This document shows, piece by piece, positions 7,196 to 15,408 of a stretch of DNA of 17,194 bases; the stretch's first letter is position 1, and each line of letters opens with the position of its first letter. The notes under the pieces are model-generated. The model worked only from the letters and a program-made list of their open reading frames with translations. It was not told the origin of the DNA and did no database searches. The position numbers and the translations under genes are program-made. The DNA comes from Chloroflexota bacterium (lineage in GTDB: Bacteria > Chloroflexota > Anaerolineae > Anaerolineales > Anaerolineaceae), in NCBI GenBank assembly GCA_023406965.1, contig JAEXTI010000111.1, positions 1-17,194 on the forward strand, in the 5' to 3' direction.

Positions 7196-8752
7196 ATGTC
7201 AAAACGTTCACTCTACAGCGCAGTTTTCTTCTCCGGATTGGTTACGCTGGCTGCCGAACTGGCGGCTTCACGGCTGCTTGAAAACCATTTCGGCACCAGT
7301 AATTTGATCTATGCCAGTATCATCGGCTTGATCTTGATCTACCTGACCGCGGGATACTTTATCGGCGGGTGGTGGGCCGATCGTTCGCCCAAACCGAAAA
7401 CATTCCTGCAGATCCTGGCGTGGGGCGGATTTCTCATCGGGCTAATCCCGCTGGCCTCCCGGCCTGTGCTACGGCTGGCGGCTGAGGCGTTTGACCAATT
7501 GGCGATGGGCGCGTTGATTGGCTCGTTTGTGGTGGTGATGGTGTTGTTCATCCTGCCGGTCACGCTGCTGGGCATGGCGTCCCCGTTTGCCATTCGCCTG
7601 GCAATCACAGACCCGGCGCAGGCGGGGCGCGTTTCGGGGCGCATCTATGCGATATCGACGCTGGGTTCCTTCATTGGCACCTTTCTGCCAGGGATGTTAT
7701 TGATCCCGCTGGTGGGCACCTACCGCACGTTTTTAGTGATCAGCGGGCTGCTGGTGCTGGTGGCGCTGTACCTGCTGGCGAAGAACTGCGGGTTGCGAGC
7801 TGCGGCGGTGTATGCCTGGATGCCGGTGGTTTTGATATTGCTGGCGATTCTGGGCACGCGCGGCTTTGACAAAACGACTCCCGGTTTGATTTACGAGAGC
7901 GAGTCGGCATATAACTATATCCAGGTGTTAGAGGAAGGGCCCTACCGCTTCTTGCGCTTGAACGAGGGGCAAGGGGTGCACTCAATTTATCACCCGACCG
8001 AACTGGCCTATGCGGGGCCGTGGGAGCAAGTGTTGGCGGCGCCGTATTTCAATCCTCCGCCGGTGGTGCCTTCTGATGTGAAGAGCCTGGCGATTGTGGG
8101 CCTGGCGGCTGGGACAACAGCGCGGCAGGCAACGGCGGCTTACGGGCCGATTTTGATCGACGGGTTTGAGATTGACCCAAAGATTGTCGAGGTGGGACGC
8201 AAGTATTTTGATATGAACCAGCCCAACCTGCATGTGTTTGTACAGGATGGACGCTACGGGCTGGCGCAGAGTGATAACCGCTACCAGGTGATTAGTCTGG
8301 ATGCTTACCGCCCGCCCTATATCCCCTGGCATCTGACCACCGTGGAATTCTTCCAGACGGTGCGCGATCATTTAACGGACGATGGGGTGGTGACGATCAA
8401 TGTGGGGCGGGCGCCGAACGACCGACGCTTGATCGAGGCGTTGACCTCGACCATGCTGACCGTTTTTCCGACCGTGCACGTGATGGATGTTCCAGATACG
8501 TTCAACTCGATTGTGTATGCTACGGCACAACCGACAGACATCAGCAACCTGGATGCAAACCTGATGCTTCTGCGCGCCGACCCAAGTACGCATCCGTTGA
8601 TTTTACGTTCGGTGGAAATTGCGATGGCCAACTTGCAACCCGCGCCGGCGGCGGGGCCGGTGTTCACCGATGATAAGGCGGCCATTGAGTGGTTGACCAA
8701 CAATCTGGTACTATCTTATCTCTTTGCGGGCGATTTGGAGCTGCTTCAATGA
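7196..8752 (+). CDS. Membrane-anchored spermidine-synthase-like protein
   Basis: This 518-residue protein has an N-terminal membrane part of about seven helices (residues 8-220) and a soluble C-terminal domain (about 235-510) with the spermidine synthase/SAM-dependent methyltransferase fold. Visible motifs are VGLAAGTTAR (301-310) as the nucleotide-binding glycine loop, GFEIDPKIVEVGRKYF with E325 and D327, VQDGR with D351, SLDAY with D369 at the catalytic-Asp position, and FTDDKAAIEWL near 490-500. Such proteins are usually annotated as fused MFS transporter/spermidine synthase, although the membrane part is not clearly a transporter. Aminopropyl transfer is not proved: the glycine loop is GLAAGT rather than the usual GGGDGG, and no SAM decarboxylase is nearby. 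The stop overlaps the next start (ATGA), so the two genes form an operon. Confidence 0.85.
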   Translation: MSKRSLYSAVFFSGLVTLAAELAASRLLENHFGTSNLIYASIIGLILIYLTAGYFIGGWWADRSPKPKTFLQILAWGGFLIGLIPLASRPVLRLAAEAFDQLAMGALIGSFVVVMVLFILPVTLLGMASPFAIRLAITDPAQAGRVSGRIYAISTLGSFIGTFLPGMLLIPLVGTYRTFLVISGLLVLVALYLLAKNCGLRAAAVYAWMPVVLILLAILGTRGFDKTTPGLIYESESAYNYIQVLEEGPYRFLRLNEGQGVHSIYHPTELAYAGPWEQVLAAPYFNPPPVVPSDVKSLAIVGLAAGTTARQATAAYGPILIDGFEIDPKIVEVGRKYFDMNQPNLHVFVQDGRYGLAQSDNRYQVISLDAYRPPYIPWHLTTVEFFQTVRDHLTDDGVVTINVGRAPNDRRLIEALTSTMLTVFPTVHVMDVPDTFNSIVYATAQPTDISNLDANLMLLRADPSTHPLILRSVEIAMANLQPAPAAGPVFTDDKAAIEWLTNNLVLSYLFAGDLELLQ

Positions 8753-9417
8753 AAATATCACTCGAAAAAATCGGCTGGTTCTTGATCTCGCTGGCAGTGC
8801 CGTTCTTTCTGTTGATGACGGCGATTCGGGTGTTAATTACACCCTTGTACCCGGAGATCGAATATCGAATGCCGTACTTCCCTGAGGATAGCTACGGGTT
8901 CTCTTTTGACGAACGAATGAAGTGGGCTAAGATCTCGATTGATTATTTGGTGAATAACGAGGGATTGGAGTTTCTGGGGGATTTACGCCTGGCGGATGGA
9001 CAGCCCCTGTATATTGAGCGCGAGTTGAGTCACATGCTGGATGTGAAAATCCTGGTGAAAAGCATGATCACCGCGTGGATCGTGCTGGGGGTGGTTATGG
9101 GGCTGGCGGGGATAGCATCCTGGCGGACCGGCAGGTTAACCGCGTCCCGCGCGGCCTTGGGCCGGGGGGGAACGTGGACGATTGGCTTGATTGTGGTCAT
9201 TTTGGCGGGTGTGGCGATCAGCTTCAATTGGCTGTTCACGGCCTTCCACAAGCTGTTCTTTACCGGAGATAGCTGGCTGTTCCTGTATTCGGATTCGCTG
9301 ATCCGGCTGTTCCCGATGGTGTTCTGGCGAGACGCGTTCATTTGGGTGGGCGCGTTGACGGTGCTGGGCGCGCTGATTTTGATTTGGGTTGGGAAGGGCG
9401 CGCGCGAGAAAGTTTAG
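8749..9417 (+). CDS. TIGR01906/DUF1461 membrane protein, Lit-like lipoprotein acyl-transfer candidate
   Basis: The start is the ATG at 8749, overlapping the previous stop as ATGA, with GGAG (8737-8740) 8 bases upstream. A start at 8689 is open in frame but would overlap 64 bases of the previous gene. The 222-residue product has four membrane helices (about 10-30, 103-124, 143-164, 196-214) and an external loop between the first two. It shows the conserved blocks of the family: SHMLDVK with H95, and FHKLFFTGDSWLF with H167, followed by DSLIRLFP. In Firmicutes, Lit of this family moves an acyl chain within lipoproteins to make lyso-lipoproteins, using two histidines; H95 and H167 fit those positions from memory of the family. 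Whether this homologue does the same in a different phylum is unknown. Confidence 0.85.
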   Translation: MKISLEKIGWFLISLAVPFFLLMTAIRVLITPLYPEIEYRMPYFPEDSYGFSFDERMKWAKISIDYLVNNEGLEFLGDLRLADGQPLYIERELSHMLDVKILVKSMITAWIVLGVVMGLAGIASWRTGRLTASRAALGRGGTWTIGLIVVILAGVAISFNWLFTAFHKLFFTGDSWLFLYSDSLIRLFPMVFWRDAFIWVGALTVLGALILIWVGKGAREKV

Positions 9418-9429
9418 AGAAAAATAGGC

Positions 9430-9470
9430 ACACAAAAAACACCCCGCGCAAGGCGGGGTGTTTTTTGTGT
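9430..9470. terminator. Strong bidirectional terminator
   Basis: Bases 9430-9447 are perfectly complementary to 9453-9470 (18 bp) around the loop GCAAG. The stem contains six A's on one arm and six T's on the other flanking a CACCCCGC core, so it works as a rho-independent terminator in both directions. It lies between two convergent genes, 12 bases past one stop and 13 past the other. Confidence 0.95.
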
Positions 9471-9483
9471 AAAAAAGGGCTTC

Positions 9484-10596
9484 CTAGACAATCGCCGGGG
9501 GATTTTCCTGGTCGGCGTTGGGGTCGAACAGGTGCATGTTGTCCATGTTGAAGATCACCTGAACCATCTCGCCAATCTGGAAGCGGGTGCGCGGATCGAC
9601 GCGGGCCACGTAGCTGTTCTTGCCGCTCAGCAGATAGAGGAAGATTTCGTTGCCCATGAGCTCGGTCACGTCCACCTTGGATTCGACCGGGGCGGCGTGG
9701 ATGCCGGGAGGCGCAAACATGGGGTTGTGGACGTCCTCAGGGCGAATGCCGAAGATGACATCTTTGTCCACGAATTTGGCGAACTTCTCTGTTTTGTCTT
9801 CGGGAACCTTGACGACGAAGTCGCCAGAATCAACGAGGAGAGAGCCGCCCTCTTTGCGCAGTTTGGCGGGGAAGAAGTTCATGGCGGGAGAGCCGATGAA
9901 TCCGGCGACGAAGAGGTTGGCCGGGTGATCATACAGGTGCTGAGGTGTGTCGAGCTGCTGCAGGACACCTTTGTTCATGACGGCGATGCGGCTGGCCATG
10001 GTCATGGCTTCTGTCTGGTCGTGGGTCACGTAGATGAAGGTGGTTTGCAGGCGCTGGTGCAGTTTGCTGATCTCGGCGCGAGTCTGGACGCGGAGTTTGG
10101 CATCCAGGTTGGAGAGAGGCTCATCAAAGAGGAACACCTTTGGTTCGCGAACGATGGCGCGTCCAACGGCGACACGCTGGCGCTGACCGCCGGAAAGCTC
10201 GCGAGGTTTCCGCTTGAGAAGACCCTCGATGGTCAAAATTTTGGCAGCTTCCTCAACGCGGCGCTTGATCTCATCTTTGGGGACCTTGCGCAGTTTGAGG
10301 CCGAAGGCCATGTTGTCGAAGACAGACATGTGCGGATACAGCGCGTATGACTGGAAAACCATGGCGATATCGCGATCTTTGGGGGGAATGTCGTTGACGA
10401 CGTTGTTCCCAATCAGAATCTGTCCCTGGGAAATTTCTTCCAATCCAGCCAGGCAGCGCAGGGCGGTGGTCTTGCCGCAACCCGAAGGTCCGACCAGGAC
10501 GAGGAATTCCTTATCCTCGATCTCAATGTTCAGGTCATTGAGTGCGACAAAATCTCCAAACTTTTTGGTAACATGGTTATATGTTACGCTAGCCAT
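9484..10596 (-). CDS. ugpC: ABC transporter ATP-binding protein, MalK/UgpC/MsmX type
   Basis: The start is the ATG at 10596, with AGGAGG (10604-10609) 7 bases upstream; a longer frame to 10713 runs through the promoter and is rejected. The 370-residue product has all ABC motifs: Walker A GPSGCGKT (36-43), Q82, signature LSGGQ (134-138), Walker B FLFDEP with D158 and E159, and H192. Residues 240-365 form the TOBE/OB regulatory extension of the carbohydrate-importer (CUT1) ATPases. It would power import of sugars or glycerol-3-phosphate from the inner face of the membrane. No permease or binding protein is adjacent, and a terminator closes it off, so it is a stand-alone ATPase that may serve several permeases, as MsmX does in Bacillus. 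The symbol is a family label; the substrate is unknown. Confidence 0.93.
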   Translation of the reverse strand: MASVTYNHVTKKFGDFVALNDLNIEIEDKEFLVLVGPSGCGKTTALRCLAGLEEISQGQILIGNNVVNDIPPKDRDIAMVFQSYALYPHMSVFDNMAFGLKLRKVPKDEIKRRVEEAAKILTIEGLLKRKPRELSGGQRQRVAVGRAIVREPKVFLFDEPLSNLDAKLRVQTRAEISKLHQRLQTTFIYVTHDQTEAMTMASRIAVMNKGVLQQLDTPQHLYDHPANLFVAGFIGSPAMNFFPAKLRKEGGSLLVDSGDFVVKVPEDKTEKFAKFVDKDVIFGIRPEDVHNPMFAPPGIHAAPVESKVDVTELMGNEIFLYLLSGKNSYVARVDPRTRFQIGEMVQVIFNMDNMHLFDPNADQENPPAIV

Positions 10597-10632
10597 AAAT
10601 GTTCCTCCTTCCGAAACGAATATAGTGGTTTG

Positions 10633-10661
10633 ATTATAGACCAACATGTCAGAATAGCCAA
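10633..10661 (-). promoter_or_regulatory. Sigma-70-type promoter of the ABC ATPase gene
   Basis: On the minus strand, TTGGCT (10661-10656) and TATAAT (10638-10633) are separated by exactly 17 bp. Transcription would start near 10626, giving a leader of about 30 bases that contains the AGGAGG ribosome site. Confidence 0.8.
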
Positions 10662-10756
10662 GTAAAATTGCGAACAAGATTTGCACGATAGCGACCTGAT
10701 GGGGGAGGATCATCCACGAATGGAAAACGAATAAACAAAAAGCCGGGTATTTGGCG

Positions 10757-10762
10757 TAAAAT
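10757..10762 (+). promoter_or_regulatory. -10 box of mutS, possibly leaderless
   Basis: TAAAAT at 10757-10762 ends 8 bases before the mutS ATG, and no Shine-Dalgarno site lies between. Transcription from here would start at or within two bases of the ATG. No strong -35 is visible. The promoter is divergent from that of the ABC ATPase gene in the same 174-bp gap. Confidence 0.45.
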
Positions 10763-10770
10763 AAGACTCT

Positions 10771-13341
10771 ATGAGCGACGACGTTACCCCCATTCGACAG
10801 CAGTATCTAGAAATTAAGCGCCAATACCCCAACGCGATTTTGTTTTTTCGGTTGGGTGATTTTTATGAAACCTTTGACCAGGACGCGGAAACGACCTCGC
10901 GAGAACTGGACCTGGTCCTGACCTCGCGCCCGGTGGCGCGCGGGACGCGCGTGCCGATGGCGGGCATTCCGCATCATGCAGCGGAGAACTACCTGGCGCG
11001 GCTGATCGAGAAGGGCTACCACGTGGCGATCTGCGAGCAGGTGGGCGAGCAGCCCATTAAAGGGTTGTTCCCGCGTGAGGTGGTGCGGGTCGTGACGCCG
11101 GGCACGCTGATGGAACCGGCATTGCTGAAGGGCGACCAAAACAACTACCTGGCGGGGGTGACGGTGGTGGAGAACCGCGCCGGGGTGGCGTATGTAGACA
11201 TTACTACCGGGGAGTTCGCCGCGACCGAGTTGCAGAGCGAAGATATCCTCTCGGCAGTCCGGGCAGAATTGATTCGACTGGGCGCGGTGGAAATCCTGGC
11301 GCCGGAGGGATTGGAGCTGAACAACGGGCTGCCGGGGCACCTGACGCGCTGGCCGGCCTGGCGGTTTGAGCCGGCACGCTGCCATGAGGCGATCTTGAAT
11401 CACTTCCAGGTGGGGGCGCTGGACGGGTTTGGAATGCGCGGAATGACGATGGCTGTGCGCGCGGCAGGGGCTATCTTACAGTATTTGCAGGAGACGCAGC
11501 CCGCGGCGCTCAAGCTGCTGGTCGGGTTGTCCACATACAGCCTGTCTGAGTTCATGGTGCTGGACGCGGCTACGCGGCGGAATTTGGAACTGACCGAGAC
11601 GCTGCGCGACGGGCAGGTGGAAGGCTCGCTGTTGAGCGTGTTGGATCACACCGTCACGCCGATGGGCAAGCGCCTGATCCGCCAATGGGTGAGTAAGCCG
11701 CTGCTGGACCTGGGGACCATTCAGGAGCGGCAGGAAGCGGTGGGGCACCTGGTGGAACAGGGCATGCTGCGCGCCGAGCTGCGCGCCCGGCTGCGCCCGC
11801 TGGCCGACCTGGAGCGGCTGGTGAACCGGATGATCTCATTGCACGCGGGACCACGCGACCTGATCGCCATGCGCGACACGCTGCGCTGCTTGCCGGGCTT
11901 GCGCGGGCTGTTCCTGCAAGGATGTGGGCCATTGGAGCACATCGTGGCCAGGTTGCACGAGTGCGGCGAGCAGTTGGCTTTGTTGGAAGCTGCGGTTGCC
12001 GATGAACCACCTGCCACGCTGGCTAACCCGGGCGTGATCCGCCCCGGTTATTCCACGGAGCTGGATAACATCATCGAAGCCTCGCGGCATGCGCGCGAGT
12101 GGATTGCCAACCTGGAGGCGGTGGAGCGTGAGCGCACCGGAATCAAGACCCTCAAGGTGGGCTACAACAAGGTGTTTGGGTATTACATCGAGATCAGCCG
12201 GGGCAGCGCCGACCAGGCACCCTCGGATTACATTCGCAAGCAAACTCTGGTGAACGCCGAGCGCTTCATCACCCCGGAGATGAAGGAGTATGAGGCATTG
12301 GTGCTGAACGCCGAGGACCGTATCCGCGAGATCGAGGGGCGGCTGTTCCGCGACCTGTGCGGACAGATTGGCGGAGCCGGGCGGCGACTGCTGGAGACGG
12401 CCCGCGCATTGGCGGAGCTGGACAGCCTGGCTTCGCTGGCTGAAAGCGCCGCGTTGGGGCGTTACGTGCGTCCCGAGGTGACGGCGGAAGACGTTCTGGA
12501 TATCCGCGACGGGCGGCACCCGGTGGTGGAGCGCAGCTTGAAGGGCGAGCGCTTTGTGCCCAACGACGCGTTGTTTGAACCGGGCGAAATTGTGCGGGTG
12601 ATCACCGGGCCGAATATGAGCGGCAAGAGCACCTTTTTGCGGCAGGTGGCCTTGATTGCGCTGATGGCGCAGATGGGCAGCTTTGTGCCGGCGGTATCGG
12701 CGCGGATTGGCTTGGTGGATCGCATCTTTACACGCATTGGGGCGCAGGACGAGATCCACGCGGGGCAATCCACGTTTATGGTGGAGATGATCGAGACAGC
12801 CAACATCCTGCACCACGCCACCGGGCGTAGCCTGCTGATCCTGGATGAAATTGGGCGCGGTACGAGCACCTATGACGGGGTGTCGATTGCCTGGGCGGTG
12901 GTGGAATATATCCACAACCATCCGGGGCTGCGGGCGCACACCCTGTTCGCCACGCATTACCACGAACTGACCCAACTGAGCGATCTGCTGCCGGGCGTGC
13001 GTAATTACAACGTGGCGGTGAGCGAAGCGGACGGCAAGGTGGTGTTCCTGCACAAGATCGTGCCGGGCGGCGCGGACCGCTCCTACGGCATCCACGTGGC
13101 GCAGTTGGCGGGGCTGCCCAAGCCGGTGATTCAACGGGCGGGGGAAATCATGCGCGCGCTGGAGCAGTCCTCGGGCAAGGCGGTAAAGATCAACCCGGAG
13201 GCGGCGCAGCAGATGGCGCTGTTCCCCGAGACGAACCCGATGGTGGAGGAATTGAAGGAGATCGACCCCAATTCGCTGAGCCCGATCGAGGCGTTGAATA
13301 AGATCTACGAGTGGCAGAAGAAGTATGTAAGCAAGGGTTAG
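10771..13341 (+). CDS. mutS: DNA mismatch repair protein MutS
   Basis: This 856-residue protein is full length for MutS (Escherichia coli 853). It binds mismatched bases as a dimer and, with ATP, recruits MutL. The N-terminal mismatch-binding domain carries GDFYE (29-33), with F31 stacking on the mismatch and E33 contacting it. Connector, core and clamp regions follow, then the ATPase domain: Walker A GPNMSGKST (613-621), Walker B LLILDE with D692 and E693, the GRGTST loop (695-700), and ATHYHE with H729. The C-terminal helix-turn-helix and dimer region is present to about 855. No ribosome site precedes the ATG. The gene is much more GC-rich than the one that follows: a hand count of bases 12361-12420 gives 44 of 60 G or C. 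No mutL is in the window. Confidence 0.98.
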   Translation: MSDDVTPIRQQYLEIKRQYPNAILFFRLGDFYETFDQDAETTSRELDLVLTSRPVARGTRVPMAGIPHHAAENYLARLIEKGYHVAICEQVGEQPIKGLFPREVVRVVTPGTLMEPALLKGDQNNYLAGVTVVENRAGVAYVDITTGEFAATELQSEDILSAVRAELIRLGAVEILAPEGLELNNGLPGHLTRWPAWRFEPARCHEAILNHFQVGALDGFGMRGMTMAVRAAGAILQYLQETQPAALKLLVGLSTYSLSEFMVLDAATRRNLELTETLRDGQVEGSLLSVLDHTVTPMGKRLIRQWVSKPLLDLGTIQERQEAVGHLVEQGMLRAELRARLRPLADLERLVNRMISLHAGPRDLIAMRDTLRCLPGLRGLFLQGCGPLEHIVARLHECGEQLALLEAAVADEPPATLANPGVIRPGYSTELDNIIEASRHAREWIANLEAVERERTGIKTLKVGYNKVFGYYIEISRGSADQAPSDYIRKQTLVNAERFITPEMKEYEALVLNAEDRIREIEGRLFRDLCGQIGGAGRRLLETARALAELDSLASLAESAALGRYVRPEVTAEDVLDIRDGRHPVVERSLKGERFVPNDALFEPGEIVRVITGPNMSGKSTFLRQVALIALMAQMGSFVPAVSARIGLVDRIFTRIGAQDEIHAGQSTFMVEMIETANILHHATGRSLLILDEIGRGTSTYDGVSIAWAVVEYIHNHPGLRAHTLFATHYHELTQLSDLLPGVRNYNVAVSEADGKVVFLHKIVPGGADRSYGIHVAQLAGLPKPVIQRAGEIMRALEQSSGKAVKINPEAAQQMALFPETNPMVEELKEIDPNSLSPIEALNKIYEWQKKYVSKG

Positions 13342-13344
13342 TAA

Positions 13345-14667
13345 ATGTCAATAGAACCGCTAAGCCGACCTGAATTCGCCACAGCCTTGAGAAAAGGTCA
13401 GGGAAGAGCATTGAGACATATTGTTCATTATGGAATTGGCGACTACAAGGACCTTGTGTTAGAAGCCTGCCTCCATAATCAAAATTTTGATTCTCAGATT
13501 GATCCTTGCAGAGCACCTTGGCTCTTTTTAATGTTCCGTAATACCCCATTTCACGATGAATTTCGGGAGGCAATATTCAGCAACCTGGATAAAGCTTCTT
13601 CCTGGGATTTGATCCAGTTATGCGATTTCTTACGGGAAATGGCTGAAGTAGGCGACGTCTTGGCAAGAGAAAAGTTGAAAGAGATCGTGTTTACGTATGC
13701 AAAGTTAGGAACAGAGGATGAACCTATCATTGTCGAAGAGTTTATAGATCTTCAAACTGGCGATGAGTTGATAGAACTGGCAAAAATATATGGTAGTCGC
13801 CTTCGGGATGATGAACATGCTTTTCCCTTTGATGGACTAATACCAGATGGTAAAAAACAAGAGTTCTCGCAATTGCTTCATCAGCACGCCCAAAGTGATG
13901 AAACCGTACAAATTTATTTCGAGTATCTGGATAAGCGGGGGGTATTGGATCGTTCGGTTTCACAATGCGATAGAGACGCTGCCAGAAAAGATTCTCATGA
14001 AAGAATACGAAAGCAGTACAAACTGGAAAAAATTCTAATCGATGCCCGAAATAAGAAAGGTGATTTTCCTGGTCATTATGCCACATTCGGAAAACATGCA
14101 ACGAAAGAGGAATTGGATGCTGTGTATGCTTCTCTCATAAGCGAAAATGATCCTGAAGTACTAATGCGTCTTTTGTGGGTTTTTCGCCGTGCCGAATTAC
14201 CGAGGCTTGAAGATGTACTATTTCAATGGGCAAATGGCAGTGATGAAGGAATAAGAGATTCTGTCATTACAGCTTTGACGCAAATAAAAGATGAAAAGGT
14301 GCATGAATTAGCAAAAGAGAAGGTGACGAAATCAGATTTGCTTGGGCCAGACAATGGAGCCATTGGGTTGTTTCATAAAAACTATGAAGAATCGGATGCT
14401 GAGTTAATTTCTTCCGCTTTATCTTCCCTCATGGTGAATGATGAGGATGCTCATGCTCTAGGGTATGATCTCATCGAACTTTCAGAATTGTATGAAGACG
14501 CAAATTTATCAAACGCATTGGAATGGGTTTATGAATATACCCCTTGTACTTTCTGTCGATATAGAGCATTGATGCAATTGAGAAAGTTTGGTGCTATAGA
14601 TGCCAAGATTGCTGAAGAATGTCAATTTGATGCGAACGAGGATATAAGAGCATTCGTTAATGCCTGA
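13345..14667 (+). CDS. AT-rich HEAT-like repeat protein of unknown function
   Basis: I do not recognise a named family for this 440-residue soluble protein. It is almost entirely helical, with no signal peptide or membrane segment. Helix-pair segments near 285-325 (SDEGIRDSVITALTQIKDEK) and at the C-terminus (CRYRALMQLRKFG, then NEDIRAFVNA) look like HEAT/PBS-lyase-type repeats, which usually bind proteins. Residues 205-245 are basic and may form a coiled segment. The ATG lies 3 bases after the mutS stop, with AAGGG (13333-13337) 7 bases upstream, so translation may depend on mutS read-through. Base use differs sharply from its neighbours: bases 13801-13860 hold 23 G or C of 60, and codons often end in A or T. 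This suggests recent acquisition, although I see no transposase, flanking repeats or attachment site. A role in mismatch repair is not implied by adjacency alone. Confidence 0.75.
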   Translation: MSIEPLSRPEFATALRKGQGRALRHIVHYGIGDYKDLVLEACLHNQNFDSQIDPCRAPWLFLMFRNTPFHDEFREAIFSNLDKASSWDLIQLCDFLREMAEVGDVLAREKLKEIVFTYAKLGTEDEPIIVEEFIDLQTGDELIELAKIYGSRLRDDEHAFPFDGLIPDGKKQEFSQLLHQHAQSDETVQIYFEYLDKRGVLDRSVSQCDRDAARKDSHERIRKQYKLEKILIDARNKKGDFPGHYATFGKHATKEELDAVYASLISENDPEVLMRLLWVFRRAELPRLEDVLFQWANGSDEGIRDSVITALTQIKDEKVHELAKEKVTKSDLLGPDNGAIGLFHKNYEESDAELISSALSSLMVNDEDAHALGYDLIELSELYEDANLSNALEWVYEYTPCTFCRYRALMQLRKFGAIDAKIAEECQFDANEDIRAFVNA

Positions 14668-14721
14668 TTGTCATCTGCCCCGAAAATAAATTCTATAACC
14701 ACTTTTGGTATTTGCCCGGAT

Positions 14722-14730
14722 TGGTATAAT
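14722..14730 (+). promoter_or_regulatory. Extended -10 promoter of the sigma-factor operon
   Basis: TGG-TATAAT at 14722-14730 repeats exactly the nine-base element found at 7181-7189. Transcription would begin near 14737, giving a leader of about 40 bases with GGAGG at 14763-14767. No ECF-type (GAAC) promoter is visible, so autoregulation by the encoded sigma factor is not evident. Confidence 0.7.
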
Positions 14731-14776
14731 ACTTTTAACGATGTTTGGTGTTATCTATCCACGGAGGCCATGATCC

Positions 14777-15394
14777 TTGGCGAAACTTCCGATTCGAGAC
14801 GGTGTTAAAGGTATAGAACCAACCGAGGTAACGCAGATTTCTGCGCTGCCGGAGGACGAGGTGATTGTGCGCGCTTCGCAGGGCAGCGAGGATGCTTTCA
14901 CGCTGCTGTATGAGCGCTATGTCAATCGCATTTACAACTACATATACTACCGGACAGGAAACCCGGCGGAGGCGGAGGATTTGACCTCGCGGGTTTTCCA
15001 CCGGGCGCTGGCGCATATCAACCATTACTCTAACCGGGGGGTGCCGTTCTCGGCGTGGTTGTACCGAATCGCGCATAACCTGGTGGCGAACTGGCATCGC
15101 GATAACAGCCGGCGCAACGAGGTGCCGCTGGAGGATCAAACCGGGCTTTCGCACAAGGGCGAGCACCCCGAGCATGCGCTGGTGACCACCGAGGAGATGG
15201 AAAATTTGCTGAAGATGATCCGCAAGCAGCCCTCCGACCGCCAGCAGTTACTGATTTTGAAGTTTGTGGAAGGGATGTCAAATGCGGATATTGCCGTAAT
15301 CATGCGGCGCAGCGAAGGCGCGATCAAGAGCCTGTATCACCGCACCCTGCTGGCATTGCGAGACGATTTGACTCAGCATGAGACGCGGGAGTGA
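14777..15394 (+). CDS. RNA polymerase sigma factor, ECF-like sigma-70 family
   Basis: The start is a TTG at 14777, 9 bases after GGAGG (14763-14767); an in-frame TGA at 14771 rules out anything further upstream. An ATG at 14770 is in another frame and gives only 12 codons. The 205-residue protein has the two ECF domains. Sigma-2 spans about 28-108 (SEDAFTLLYERYVNRIYNYI, then AEDLTSRVF and FSAWLYRIAHN, which recognise and melt the -10). Sigma-4 spans about 140-198 (LLILKFVEGMSNADIA, then MRRSEGAIKSLYHR as the helix-turn-helix for the -35). The linker holds no sigma-3. It is first in an operon with the DegV gene (GTGA/ATG junction) and a small membrane protein. No zinc-binding anti-sigma factor follows. 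Confidence 0.92.
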   Translation: MAKLPIRDGVKGIEPTEVTQISALPEDEVIVRASQGSEDAFTLLYERYVNRIYNYIYYRTGNPAEAEDLTSRVFHRALAHINHYSNRGVPFSAWLYRIAHNLVANWHRDNSRRNEVPLEDQTGLSHKGEHPEHALVTTEEMENLLKMIRKQPSDRQQLLILKFVEGMSNADIAVIMRRSEGAIKSLYHRTLLALRDDLTQHETRE

Positions 15395-15408
15395 AAGGGG
15401 ATTGGAAG

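Noticed and set aside
8689..8748. Upstream in-frame start for the Lit-like protein
   Set aside because: It would overlap the previous gene by 64 bases, while the ATG at 8749 has an ATGA overlap, good ribosome-site spacing and the expected membrane-protein N-terminus.
9532..10350. 272-codon open frame on the + strand opposite the ABC ATPase gene
   Set aside because: It is the antisense shadow of a gene with all ABC motifs, and its translation has no recognisable domain.
10597..10713. N-terminal extension of the ABC ATPase frame
   Set aside because: It runs through the promoter (10633-10661) and the ribosome site; the ATG at 10596 gives the normal family N-terminus.
11836..13134. 432-codon open frame on the - strand opposite mutS
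   Set aside because: Long antisense frames are expected in GC-rich genes; the peptide is His/Arg/Gln-rich with no domain, and mutS is certain.
13345..14667. HEAT-like gene as part of a mobile element
   Set aside because: Composition suggests transfer, but I see no transposase, integrase, terminal repeats or target duplication around it.
14770..14808. ATG at 14770 as start of the sigma factor or a leader peptide
   Set aside because: It is out of frame with the sigma gene, ends after 12 codons and lies only 2 bases from GGAGG, too close for initiation.
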